A stretch of 64,000 bases of DNA from CAYPGJ01 sp050174775. Lineage in GTDB: Bacteria; Planctomycetota; Phycisphaerae; Phycisphaerales; UBA1924. Location of the stretch: NCBI GenBank assembly GCA_050174775.1, contig JBFXJP010000001.1, forward strand, positions 496,001 to 560,000, given 5' to 3'. Below, piece by piece: positions 29,355-37,305 of this stretch (its first letter is position 1; the number at the start of each line of letters is the position of its first letter). The position numbers and the translations under genes are program-made. Under the pieces are notes generated by a model. The model was given only the letters and a program-made list of their open reading frames with translations, was not told where the DNA came from and did no database searches.

Positions 29355-30050
29355 ATGATCCTCGTCGATGCGTACAACGTGCTGGGCGTCCAGGGCGTCC
29401 TCGACGGCGCCCGCACGCTGTCGGACGTGCGGAGCCTGGTCGGGCTCATCGCGGGGTCACGCCTCGCCGGGCAGCGCGTCATCCTCGTATGCGACGGAAA
29501 CCCGCCCCGCAACGCGCCGCAGGGGCTCGTGCGCGGGATCGAGGTGGTCTACGCCGGCACAGGGCACGATGCGGACGGGGAGATCAGCAGGCGACTCCGA
29601 GCCTCCTCCGCGCCCCGACGGGCGCTCGTCGTCTCCTCGGATCGCGCGGTCCGAACCGAGGCCCGAAAACTGGGGGCGAAGGAGATCTCGAGCGAGCAGT
29701 TTCTGGAAGGCCTGTGCGGGCGCGACAGGGCGACGCGTGTGCGGCAGGTCGGGCCGAGGGACGCCGTGCCGCTGCCACCGGGTGTTGTGCGGGAGTGGAT
29801 CGAGGAGTTCGGGCTGCGCGCGAGCGACCTGATGGAGATCGCGGGCGCAGCGGCCACGCCGAGGGCGGCGCGCGAGCAGCCGCCATCGCGAGTCGAGAAG
29901 CCCGCAGCGCGCGCCGCGTCGGCGCAAACCCCCGAGCCGCTTGGAGACGATCTCCGCGCGTTGCTCGCGAGGCTCGCGCCGACGCTGGACCCGAGCAATC
30001 TGGATATGCGCCGGTGGATCGACGGCGTCGAGCGGCGGCGCGACGAGTGA
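29355..30050 (+). CDS. NYN-domain (YacP-like) nuclease family protein
   Basis: Predicted PIN-like ribonuclease of 231 residues. The NYN/YacP domain occupies about 1-115: MILVDAYNVLG, VILVCDGNPP, the acidic GHDADGEISRRL, then VVSSDRAVRTEARKLGA and SSEQFLEGL. The Asp residues in LVDAYN, DAD and SSDR form the probable metal site. The C-terminal half is Ala/Pro-rich and then helical, with no recognised domain. The ATG at 29355 starts directly on the conserved strand. In Bacillus the homologous Rae1 cleaves ribosome-bound mRNA. The same role here, next to a ribosomal protein gene, is an inference. Confidence 0.75.
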   Translation: MILVDAYNVLGVQGVLDGARTLSDVRSLVGLIAGSRLAGQRVILVCDGNPPRNAPQGLVRGIEVVYAGTGHDADGEISRRLRASSAPRRALVVSSDRAVRTEARKLGAKEISSEQFLEGLCGRDRATRVRQVGPRDAVPLPPGVVREWIEEFGLRASDLMEIAGAAATPRAAREQPPSRVEKPAARAASAQTPEPLGDDLRALLARLAPTLDPSNLDMRRWIDGVERRRDE

Positions 30051-30077
30051 TGCGCCGGCGCGGATGACCGACGGCGA

Positions 30078-30830
30078 TCAGCCCGCGACGATGCCCCCGT
30101 CGATCACGAGGCTCTGACCCGTGATGTACGAGGCCTCGTCGGAAGCGAGCCAGAGCACGGCGCCGGAGATCTCCTGGGTCTCGCCCAGGCGCGCCATCGG
30201 GACGATGTTCTGCAGGACCGAGCGGTCTCCGCCGGAGGCGCGGTCGAGCATCGGCGTGACGATGGGCCCGGGCGCGACGCAGTTCACGCGCACGCCGCTC
30301 TTGGCGAGCTCGAGCGCGGCGGACTTGCTGAGTCCCTCGACAGCGTGTTTGGAGGCGACGTAGACGCCGGCGCCCGCGAGCCCCACGTGGCCCGCGACGG
30401 AGGAGGTGTTGAGGATGACGCCCTTGCCCTGCTTGACCATGACGGGGATCTGGGCGCGCATGGCGCGCCAGACGCCCTTGACGTTGATGTCGAGGACCTG
30501 ATCCACCACGTCCTCGGACCACTCCGCGACCGGCTTGCCGAACTCGCCCTCGACGCCCGCGTTGTTGAACGCGACGTCGAGCCGGCCGAACTTCCCGACG
30601 GCGGTCTCGACGAGGGACTCGATGTCGCCGGGCTTGGCGACGTCGGTCTTCTGGAAGTGGGCCTTGCCGCCCGCGGACTGGATCGCCTGCACGGTCTCCA
30701 GCCCGGCCTTCTCGTTGCGGTTGCCGAGGACGAGGGTGGCGCCCTTGCGCGCGAACGCGATGGCCGCGTCGCGCCCGATGCCCGACCCGGCGCCGGTGAC
30801 GAGCACGACCTTGCCCTGAAACGTCGTCAT
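30078..30830 (-). CDS. Short-chain dehydrogenase/reductase (SDR family)
   Basis: An NAD(P)-dependent oxidoreductase of 250 residues, the classical SDR length. The cofactor motif is VTGAGSGIGRDAA near the N-terminus. NNAG follows, with the catalytic Ser in NTSSVAG and the YVASK Tyr/Lys pair. The C-terminal EISGAVLWLASDEASYITGQ is typical of FabG-like SDRs. The substrate cannot be deduced. It is the last gene of a minus-strand run gltA-arsR-SDR. The 138-bp gap upstream carries two matched inverted repeats that look like ArsR binding sites, so it is probably regulated by that neighbour. Confidence 0.9.
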   Translation of the reverse strand: MTTFQGKVVLVTGAGSGIGRDAAIAFARKGATLVLGNRNEKAGLETVQAIQSAGGKAHFQKTDVAKPGDIESLVETAVGKFGRLDVAFNNAGVEGEFGKPVAEWSEDVVDQVLDINVKGVWRAMRAQIPVMVKQGKGVILNTSSVAGHVGLAGAGVYVASKHAVEGLSKSAALELAKSGVRVNCVAPGPIVTPMLDRASGGDRSVLQNIVPMARLGETQEISGAVLWLASDEASYITGQSLVIDGGIVAG

Positions 30831-30888
30831 GTGATCGATCTCCGTGGTTGGAAACCCGTGGGGCCCGGCGCGGGGTGCGCGGGGCGGA

Positions 30889-30940
30889 CATATCGATAGG
30901 CGTCGATATGGTCCGGGGTCAAGGATCGATGGTTGTCGAT
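30889..30940 (-). promoter_or_regulatory. Twin inverted-repeat operator in front of the SDR gene
   Basis: The first site is a perfect 8-bp inverted repeat with a 6-bp spacer: CATATCGA at 30889-30896 and TCGATATG at 30903-30910. The second, 26 bp downstream, keeps the same geometry as ATCGA-N6-TCGAT (30925-30940). Equal half-sites with equal spacing suggest two dimers of one regulator, most simply the ArsR-family protein encoded next door. Confidence 0.65.
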
Positions 30941-30968
30941 ATGACGCAGGGCCGGGGCGGGGCCCGCG

Positions 30969-31310
30969 TTACCCCTTGCGGGAGGGGCGTTTGCGCGCGC
31001 CGGTCTTTTTCGGCGCGCCCTTCCCGCGCAAGGATTCCGCGAAGCCCCGCAGGGCCTCGTGGTCCACCGTCAGATAGTGGTACAGCCCCTCGCGCCGCAC
31101 GCGGATCAGCCCCGCGCGCTCGAGCGTCTGCAGGTGGTGGGAGATGGTGGCCTGGGAGAGGTGGAAGCGCTCGCACACGTCGGAGCAGGTCAGCTCCTTC
31201 GCGTCCGCGATCTCGTGGAGGATGCGGCAGCGCGCCTCGCTCGAGAGCGCCTTGGCGATCGAGGCCGTGCGCCGGAAGTCCGGGGTCGTGCTGGCGCGCG
31301 CCTTAGCCAC
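30969..31310 (-). CDS. ArsR-family transcriptional regulator
   Basis: DNA-binding repressor of 113 residues. The winged helix-turn-helix lies at about 18-90: IAKALSSEARCRILHEI, then CSDVCERFHLSQATISHHLQ (recognition helix), followed by LERAGLIRVRREGLYHYL as the wing. The CxxxCER in the helix does not match the classic ELCVCDL metal site, and no other thiol cluster is obvious, so metal sensing is uncertain. The tail (about 97-113) is Lys/Arg-rich. The ATG at 31310 lies inside the last codons of gltA, an 8-bp overlap, so it is translationally coupled to citrate synthase. The likely target is the operator pair before the SDR gene. Confidence 0.88.
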   Translation of the reverse strand: MAKARASTTPDFRRTASIAKALSSEARCRILHEIADAKELTCSDVCERFHLSQATISHHLQTLERAGLIRVRREGLYHYLTVDHEALRGFAESLRGKGAPKKTGARKRPSRKG

Positions 31311-32436
31311 GGTCCTTCAGGGGGACGTACGCGACGTCGTGCGGGCCGATGTACTCGGCGGCGGGGCGGATGAGGCGGTTGGCGGCGAGCTGCTCGATGC
31401 AGTGGCCGGCCCAGCCGGAGATGCGCGAGAGCGCGAACATCGGGGTGAACAGGTCGAGCTTCAGGCCCAGGGAGTGGTACGTGGTGGCCGAGTAGAAGTC
31501 GACGTTCGGGTAGATGCCCTTGGCGGCCACGGCGTCGTGCATGATCTTCTCGATCTTGGCGCTCATCGCGTAGAGCTTCTCGTTGCCGGTGTCCTTGGAG
31601 AGCTGCTCGGCCAGGGTCTTGAGGTAGGTGGCGCGCGGGTCGTAGGCCTTGTAGACGCGATGGCCGAAGCCCATGATCTTCTTCTTGTTCTCGAGCGCGT
31701 CCTTCATGAAGGCGTCGACCTTGTCGAGGGAGCCGATCTCGTTGAGCATGACCATGACGCCCTCGTTGGCGCCGCCGTGGAGGGGCCCGCGGAGGGCGCC
31801 GATGGCGCCGGACATGACGGAGTAGATGTCGGAGAGGGTGGAGGCGATGACGCGTCCGGTGAAGGTGGAGGCGTTGAGCCCGTGGTCCGCGTGCAGGATC
31901 ATGCACACGTCGAAGGCGCGCTCCATGGTGGGCGTGGGCTTGGCGCCGGTGAGCATGTAGAGGAAGTTCGCGGCAAAGGAGAGGGAAGCGTCGGGCTTCA
32001 CCGGCTCCTTGCCGTTGCGCAGCCGATCGAAGGTAGCGATGATGGCGGGCGCTTTGGCCAGGATGGCCAGGCCCTTCTTGCGGTAAGCGTCGAGCTCGGT
32101 GGAGTTGGGGTCGGGGTCGAGCATGGCCATGGCCGAGACCGCCGTGCGGAGCACGTGCATCGGCTGGGCGCTCTTGGGGAAGGAGCGGAGGAGGGCGTCG
32201 ATCTCGGAGGGGAGGGCGTACTGCGCGCGGAGGTCTTTGACGAAGGCGTCGAGCTCCGCTTTGCGCGGCAGCCGCCCGTTCCAGAGGAGGAACACCGTTT
32301 CTTCAAACGAGGAGTTGCGCGCGAGGTCGTCGATGGCGATGCCGACGTACTCCAGGATGCCCTTCTCGCCGTTGATGTAGGACATCCGAGTCTCGGCGGC
32401 GACGATCCCCTCCAACCCCTTGGTCGCGGTGCTCAT
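31303..32436 (-). CDS. gltA: Citrate synthase (short, type II-like)
   Basis: Condenses oxaloacetate and acetyl-CoA at the entry of the TCA cycle. The 377-residue length is that of the short dimeric citrate/2-methylcitrate synthases. Catalytic segments are visible: HADHGLNAS, GPLHGGANEGVMVML, GFGHRVYK, and the Asp in VDFYSATTYHSLGL. The reading frame continues upstream, but MSTATKGLEGIVAAETRMS at the ATG 32436 is the family start. No propionate-cycle genes adjoin, so citrate synthase is preferred over methylcitrate synthase. It overlaps the ArsR start by 8 bp and has a consensus-like promoter at 32533-32561. Confidence 0.92.
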   Translation of the reverse strand: MSTATKGLEGIVAAETRMSYINGEKGILEYVGIAIDDLARNSSFEETVFLLWNGRLPRKAELDAFVKDLRAQYALPSEIDALLRSFPKSAQPMHVLRTAVSAMAMLDPDPNSTELDAYRKKGLAILAKAPAIIATFDRLRNGKEPVKPDASLSFAANFLYMLTGAKPTPTMERAFDVCMILHADHGLNASTFTGRVIASTLSDIYSVMSGAIGALRGPLHGGANEGVMVMLNEIGSLDKVDAFMKDALENKKKIMGFGHRVYKAYDPRATYLKTLAEQLSKDTGNEKLYAMSAKIEKIMHDAVAAKGIYPNVDFYSATTYHSLGLKLDLFTPMFALSRISGWAGHCIEQLAANRLIRPAAEYIGPHDVAYVPLKDRG

Positions 32437-32532
32437 GGTGTGATTTCTCTCGAGTGCGTTCGATTCGCGTGCAGAAGTTGCGGTGAAACGACGCCCGTGT
32501 GACCTGTGCCCCGGTCGGGCGTCGGAACGCCG

Positions 32533-32561
32533 ACTATAGAAAGCACATACAGCGCGGGCAA
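32533..32561 (-). promoter_or_regulatory. Probable sigma-70 promoter of the gltA-arsR-SDR run
   Basis: On the minus strand, TTGCCC (32561-32556) and TATAGT (32538-32533) are separated by exactly 17 bp, leaving a leader of about 90 nt before the gltA ATG. The gap also serves the divergent guanine deaminase gene, for which no clear promoter was recognised. Confidence 0.6.
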
Positions 32562-32593
32562 CGCGGCGGAACGCTGGTAGGCTGAGCCGCCGC

Positions 32594-33847
32594 ATGCTCA
32601 TCCAGGGATCGTTGCTGCGAGACCCTCACGCCCCGCCGACGGCGGGGTGGTTGCGCGTGGAGCGCGGACGCATCACGGAGATCGGCGAGGGAGACCCGCC
32701 GCGCCACGAGCGGCCCGACCTGGGCGGCCCGGGCAGGCTTATCAGCCCCGCGTTCATCGACGCGCACACCCACCTTCCCCAGTTTCCGGCGGTGGGGTGC
32801 GACGGGATGCCGCTGCTGGAGTGGCTGGACCGGGTGGTGTTCCCGGCGGAGCGGTGGTGGGGGGCGGGTGGCTGGAAGAGCGTGCTGGGCGGGGCTTTAC
32901 GCGCGATGGTGCGGGAGGGGACGCTGGGGGTGGCGGGGTATCTCACGAGTCATGCCGACGCGGCGCGCGGGGCGCTGGATGTCCTTGCACGGTCAGGACT
33001 TCGGGGTGCGGTGGGGCGCGTGCAGATGGACATGGGGGCGCCGGAGGATCTGACTGCGGAGGATCGGTGGAGGCGGGAGCAGCGGCCGATGCCCGGGGCG
33101 GTGCTGGAGGGGGGCGGGCGGGTAGAAGCGTCTGCCAATCCGAGGTTTGCGCTCGCGTGCTCGGAGGAGCTGCTGGCGGAGATCGGGTGGCTGGCGAAGG
33201 AGAGACCACAACTGGTAGTGCAGACGCACCTCTCGGAGGACAGTGCTGAGATTTGGCGGGTAGGGGCTATGTACCCGGGAGATGCGCACTACACCGGTGT
33301 GTATGAGCGCTTCGGTTTGCTGGGCGCGCGCACGTTGCTGGCGCATGCGTGCCACCTGACGGATCCGGAGTGGGAGCTGATCGTCGCGCGGAGGAGCGTG
33401 GTGGTGCATTGCCCGACGGCGAATCTTTTTCTGAAGTCGGGGATGTTCGACTGGACGCGCGCACGGGAGCACGGGGCGCGGGTGGGTCTGGGGAGCGATG
33501 TCGCGGCGGGCCCGGACGTGGCGATGCCGAGAGTGGCGCGCGGGATGATCGAGACGGCGAAGGCGCGCGCGATGCTGACGGGGAAGGAGGGGGCGATTCC
33601 GACTCCTGGGGAGGTGTGGTGGATGATCACGCGCGGGAACGCCGAGGCATTGGGGTGGGAGGACATGGGGCGGCTGGAGGTCGGCGCGAGCGCGGACCTG
33701 CTGGTGCTGCGTCCGCCACCGACGTGGTTCGACGAGCACCTGGTGGGCCGGCTGATCTACGGGTGGGACGCGGGGCTGATCGAGTCGCGCGTGGTGGGGG
33801 GCGAGACGGGGCGCGTGGTGTCACCCGATACCATCGTGCCGGCGTGA
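32594..33847 (+). CDS. guaD: Guanine deaminase-like amidohydrolase
   Basis: A metal-dependent TIM-barrel hydrolase of 417 residues. Metal ligands and family motifs are PAFIDAHTHLPQ (HxH, about 52-63), LLEWLDRVVFPAE (the guanine deaminase LxWLxxxxFPxE signature), QTHLSE, LLAHACHL, CPTANLFLKSGMF and GLGSDVAAG. These fit guanine deaminase, which turns guanine into xanthine, better than methylthioadenosine or chlorohydrolase relatives. The rest of purine degradation is not in the window. The stop codon overlaps the GTG of the rhomboid gene by 4 nt (GTGA), so the two are translationally coupled. Confidence 0.82.
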   Translation: MLIQGSLLRDPHAPPTAGWLRVERGRITEIGEGDPPRHERPDLGGPGRLISPAFIDAHTHLPQFPAVGCDGMPLLEWLDRVVFPAERWWGAGGWKSVLGGALRAMVREGTLGVAGYLTSHADAARGALDVLARSGLRGAVGRVQMDMGAPEDLTAEDRWRREQRPMPGAVLEGGGRVEASANPRFALACSEELLAEIGWLAKERPQLVVQTHLSEDSAEIWRVGAMYPGDAHYTGVYERFGLLGARTLLAHACHLTDPEWELIVARRSVVVHCPTANLFLKSGMFDWTRAREHGARVGLGSDVAAGPDVAMPRVARGMIETAKARAMLTGKEGAIPTPGEVWWMITRGNAEALGWEDMGRLEVGASADLLVLRPPPTWFDEHLVGRLIYGWDAGLIESRVVGGETGRVVSPDTIVPA

Positions 33848-34983
33848 TCCTTCCACTCGGGACAGACCGGCCGCTCAAGCGCCCCACGGTGGTGACGCAT
33901 GGGCTGATCGTGCTCAACGCGCTCGCGTTTCTGGGGCAGATCATCGCGGCGCGCGGAGCGGGGGGGATGGAGGGCGTGTTCGAGCGGTTCGCGCTGCACC
34001 CGGAAGGGCTGACGTGGTGGTCGTTCATCACGTACCAGTTCCTGCACGGGGACGCGCTGCACATCGCGGGGAACATGCTGTTCCTGTGGTGCTTCGGGCC
34101 GAACGTGGAGGACCGGATCGGGCGGGTGTGGTTCCTGCTGTTCTATCTGGTGGGAGGGTGCGCGGCGGGCGGGCTGCACTCGCTGTTCGAGTCGAGCCCG
34201 GTGATCGGGGCGAGCGGGTCGATCTCGGCGGTGACGGGAGCGTATCTCGTGCTGTTCCCGCGGACGCAGGTGAAGGTGTTCCTGTTCTTCTTCCTGATCG
34301 GGATCTTCCAGATCCCGGCTGTGTGGTTCCTGGGCGCGTCGATCGCGTGGGACGTGATCTTCAATTCGGGGCGCGACAGCGGGGTGGCGATCGGGGCGCA
34401 CATCGGGGGGTACATCTTCGGAGCGGGTGTGTCGTTCGGGCTCCTGGCGAGCGGGCTGCTCAAGCGCGAGCCGTACGACATGTTCTCGATCGCGAAGCAG
34501 GCGCACCGGCGGCGCGTGTTCAAGGGTGAGGTGGCCAAGGGGCGGGGCGCGTGGTCGGGTGAGCACGGGATGGGCGTGAAGGAGGGGAAGCGGGCTGAGG
34601 CGGACGCGGCCTCGGTGGAGCGGCGCGGCGCGGTGCATCGGGCGCTCGAGTCGAAGGACGTCGGGGCGATGGCGTCGGCGTATCGGGCGCTGCTCGCGCA
34701 CGAGCCGGACGGGACGGTGTCGCGCGAGGCGCAGCTCGAGCTGGCGAACCGGCTGTACGCGGGGGAGGAGAAGGACCTCGCGGCGTGCGCGTATGAGGGC
34801 TTCCTGAAGAGGCACCCCAAGGACGTTGAGGCGCCGCTGGTTCGGCTGATGCTCGCGCTCATCTGTGCGCGTCATCAGAACGACCCGGTGCGCGCGAAGG
34901 CGCTGGCGCAGGAGGCGATGTCGGGGCGACTCACGGCGGATCAACGCGCATTGGGCGAGGCGTTGCTCGCGGAGCTGGGCTGA
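33844..34983 (+). CDS. Rhomboid-family intramembrane protease with TPR-like cytoplasmic tail
   Basis: The 379-residue product has a six-helix rhomboid core at about 15-215. Active-site elements are HIAGNMLFLW, the nucleophile Ser124 in GASGSISAV, and His186 in AHIGGYIFG. WSFITYQFLHGD fits loop 1. Beyond about residue 240 the protein is soluble and helical, with a pattern like tetratricopeptide helices (AYRALLAHEPDGTVSREAQL, then CAYEGFLKRHPKDVEAPLVR). This resembles planctomycete rhomboids carrying a tail for partner binding. The GTG at 33844 overlaps the guaD stop, which fixes the start. The membrane substrate is unknown. Confidence 0.85.
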   Translation: MILPLGTDRPLKRPTVVTHGLIVLNALAFLGQIIAARGAGGMEGVFERFALHPEGLTWWSFITYQFLHGDALHIAGNMLFLWCFGPNVEDRIGRVWFLLFYLVGGCAAGGLHSLFESSPVIGASGSISAVTGAYLVLFPRTQVKVFLFFFLIGIFQIPAVWFLGASIAWDVIFNSGRDSGVAIGAHIGGYIFGAGVSFGLLASGLLKREPYDMFSIAKQAHRRRVFKGEVAKGRGAWSGEHGMGVKEGKRAEADAASVERRGAVHRALESKDVGAMASAYRALLAHEPDGTVSREAQLELANRLYAGEEKDLAACAYEGFLKRHPKDVEAPLVRLMLALICARHQNDPVRAKALAQEAMSGRLTADQRALGEALLAELG

Positions 34984-35000
34984 GGGCAAAGGAGCGAGGC

Positions 35001-35663
35001 GTGCAGGCAAGGACGCGCATCAAGATCTGCGGCATCCGGGATGGGGATGCGGCGTGGGCGGCGATCGAGGCCGGGGCGGACGCTCTGGGCTTCGTGTTCC
35101 ATGAGGGCTCGCCCAGATACATCGACCCGGAGGAGGCGTACGGGATCGTGCGTGCGTTGCCGCCCATGGTGGCGTCTGTGGGGCTGTTCGTGAACGCGTC
35201 GGAGGAGCGGTTCATCGAGATCAGCGAGACATGCCCGACGGACTATGCGCAGTTGCATGGGCAGGAGGATGAGGAGCTGGTGCGGGCGTGCGGGCCGAGG
35301 GTGATCAAGGCGGTGCGGTTTGAGTCGGGGTCGATCGGGGAGGAGTTGTCGAGGTGGTCGGCGCTCGACGAGGTGGACGGGATTCTGGTGGACGGGTCTT
35401 CGGGCGGGAAGGGGACGGCGTTTGATTGGGGCGCGCTGGGCGCTGTGCGGGAGCGCGCGGGCGATCGGGCGTTGTTCGTAGCGGGGGGCTTGACACCGGA
35501 GAATGTGGGGGAGGCGGTGCGGATGGCGCGCCCGTACGCGGTGGACGTGTCGAGCGGGGTGGAGTTGGCGGGGCGTCCGGGTGAGAAAGACTTCACACGG
35601 ATCCGGGCGTTTTGCGACGCGGTGCGCGCGGCTGACGGAGAGATTGCGCGACAAGCTTGTTGA
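35001..35663 (+). CDS. trpF: Phosphoribosylanthranilate isomerase
   Basis: Tryptophan biosynthesis step 3, an Amadori rearrangement in a TIM barrel. The 220-residue product shows the catalytic Cys in RIKICGIRD (residues 6-14), GFVFHEGSPRYI, VGLFVNA, LHGQED, the catalytic Asp in ILVDGSSGGKGTAFDW, and the phosphate-binding AGGLTPENV and VDVSSGVE. The GTG at 35001 follows AAAGGAG with a 6-nt gap. It is not in a trp operon: the nearest trp gene (trpG, 36466) is on the other strand. Confidence 0.93.
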   Translation: MQARTRIKICGIRDGDAAWAAIEAGADALGFVFHEGSPRYIDPEEAYGIVRALPPMVASVGLFVNASEERFIEISETCPTDYAQLHGQEDEELVRACGPRVIKAVRFESGSIGEELSRWSALDEVDGILVDGSSGGKGTAFDWGALGAVRERAGDRALFVAGGLTPENVGEAVRMARPYAVDVSSGVELAGRPGEKDFTRIRAFCDAVRAADGEIARQAC

Positions 35664-35798
35664 CCGGCGCGCGCGGTCGCGCTATGAAAAAGAGGCCGCG
35701 CACCTCGGGGCGTTTGGGGGCCTGCGGCATCAAACACACGTGCTTGCGGAGCCGGCGCAATGGGGCGCCGCCCGACGTGTGGGCATTGGAGGATCAAG

Positions 35799-36014
35799 AT
35801 GCAGCGCGAGGATGAGAGCGTTCCCACGACGCCACGCGACCTCGCCGCGCCGGGGGGCGACGCACGAGCGCGGGTGGAGCACACGGAGATCGTCGAGGAG
35901 TTCGACGGGGTGTGCAGCACGCGGCATGTGAAGGTCTGGGAGCGCCGGCGTGAGTCCGGCGAGACGGTGCGCGGCTCGCACGAGTTGGGGCGCGTCGCTG
36001 AGCCGATGTCCTGA
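35799..36014 (+). CDS. Small hypothetical protein
   Basis: A 71-residue, strongly charged protein (MQREDESVPTTPRDLAAPGG, then a C-terminal half with VWERRRESGETVRGSHELG). No cysteine clusters, signal peptide or membrane segment are seen beyond a single Cys. The case for a gene is a strong GGAGG ribosome binding site 6 nt before the ATG and use of the short space between trpF and the convergent gene. No function or family is recognised. Confidence 0.5.
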   Translation: MQREDESVPTTPRDLAAPGGDARARVEHTEIVEEFDGVCSTRHVKVWERRRESGETVRGSHELGRVAEPMS

Positions 36015-36026
36015 GCCTCTCGGTGC

Positions 36027-36458
36027 TCAGGAGACGGGGGTGAATGCTGCGGCGGTGACGAGATCGCAGGCCACGAACTGCCCGGGCTTGAACTGCGCGG
36101 CGCGCTGTGACTCGGACGTGCGGCAGACGAAGGGGAAGGCGTCGTGCGGCGCGATGGTGACGGTGTCGGCTGCCGCGTCGACGGAGAGGATCGTGCCCTG
36201 GATGCGGCGCGGACGGCCGTAGACGGGCTCGATGTAGCGTCCGCCGGTGGAGACGACGTCGATGCGTCGCGCCTGGGCGCGGACGAGGCCACGGATGCGC
36301 TTGCCGACTTCGTTGTCGGGCTGGGCGTCGACGGTGAGCCGGATGCGGTAATCGGTGGAGGGGATCGCCAGGACGACGTGGTCGTTCGCGCTCTCGGCGA
36401 GCGTGGCGCGGGCTTGGAGCGCTTCGGGCGCGGCGGTCATGGTGTTAGTGTCGGTCAT
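36027..36458 (-). CDS. Hypothetical protein, mostly beta-strand
   Basis: A 143-residue soluble protein. The alternation of hydrophobic and polar residues (VVLAIPSTDYRIRLTV, then RRIQGTILSVDAAADTVTIA, then QFKPGQFVACDLV) suggests a small beta-barrel domain, but no family is recognised. The ATG at 36458 lies 7 nt after the trpG stop on the same strand, so it is likely the second gene of a trpG transcript. It is convergent with the small charged protein gene. Confidence 0.6.
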   Translation of the reverse strand: MTDTNTMTAAPEALQARATLAESANDHVVLAIPSTDYRIRLTVDAQPDNEVGKRIRGLVRAQARRIDVVSTGGRYIEPVYGRPRRIQGTILSVDAAADTVTIAPHDAFPFVCRTSESQRAAQFKPGQFVACDLVTAAAFTPVS

Positions 36459-36465
36459 GGTGGGT

Positions 36466-37161
36466 TCATCGTACCGGCTGCGCGGAGGGCGCCGGGCTGG
36501 GCGCGCGCATCGCCAGGAAGTTCGCGAGGAGGCGCGGGCCGTCGAGGGTGAGGAACGATTCGGGGTGGAACTGGACGCCCTCGAGCGGTGCGGGCGTTGC
36601 GTTGCGCGCGAGCGTTGACGGACGCTCGTTGTCGGGAGTGGAGGACCAGTTGCGCCGCAGGCCCATGACGATGCGTCGCGTGCCGGAGGGTTGCGTGTCG
36701 TCCGGCTCGTCGGTCCAGGCCGAGACGGTCCAGCCTTTGTCGGGGACGGTGTGGGGGAGGACGCAGAGGGAGTGGTAGCGGGTGGCAACGAAGGGGTTGG
36801 GGAGGCCTGCAAAGACTCCCTGATCGTCGTGATGGATGGGGCTGGTCTTGCCGTGCATGACCTTGGGAGCGCGGTCGACAGTCATGCCTGAGGTGAAACC
36901 GATGCACTGGTGGCCCAGGCAGACGCCCAGGATGGGGACGAGGCCCGCGAAGCGCGTGAGGATGTCGTTGGAGACGCCGGCCTCGGTGGGGGAGGCTGGT
37001 CCGGGGGAGATGATGATATGGGAGGGGTTGAGGGCCGCGGCCTGATCGGGAGTGATCTCGTCGTTGCGGACGACGCGGACGTCGAGGGAGGCGTCGAGCT
37101 CGCCGAGGCGCTGGACGAGGTTCCAGGTGAAGGAGTCGTAGTTGTCGATGAGGAGGATCAT
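36466..37161 (-). CDS. trpG: Anthranilate synthase / aminodeoxychorismate synthase glutamine amidotransferase subunit
   Basis: A class I glutamine amidotransferase that supplies ammonia to TrpE or PabB. The 231-residue product starts MILLIDNYDSFTWNLVQ, the family hallmark. It has IISPGPASPTEAG, the nucleophile Cys81 in GVCLGHQ, VMHGKTS, RYHSL, and the His/Glu pair in GVQFHPESFLT. About 30 extra residues rich in Arg, Asn and Pro lie before GVQFHPES. The partner subunit is not adjacent, so TrpG and PabA roles cannot be separated and the protein may serve both. Confidence 0.88.
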   Translation of the reverse strand: MILLIDNYDSFTWNLVQRLGELDASLDVRVVRNDEITPDQAAALNPSHIIISPGPASPTEAGVSNDILTRFAGLVPILGVCLGHQCIGFTSGMTVDRAPKVMHGKTSPIHHDDQGVFAGLPNPFVATRYHSLCVLPHTVPDKGWTVSAWTDEPDDTQPSGTRRIVMGLRRNWSSTPDNERPSTLARNATPAPLEGVQFHPESFLTLDGPRLLANFLAMRAPSPAPSAQPVR

Positions 37162-37305
37162 GCGTGTGGCGGGAAGGGTAGTGGGAGTGGGGGAGGCGCG
37201 TCGAGGGGAGAAACGAGCACGCCCGGTCAGACGCGCCCGCGAACCCAGGGCGCGCCCGCCGGGCGCGTGTGCGTGGGGCCGGACGGGAGCGTCCGGCTTG
37301 GTGTG

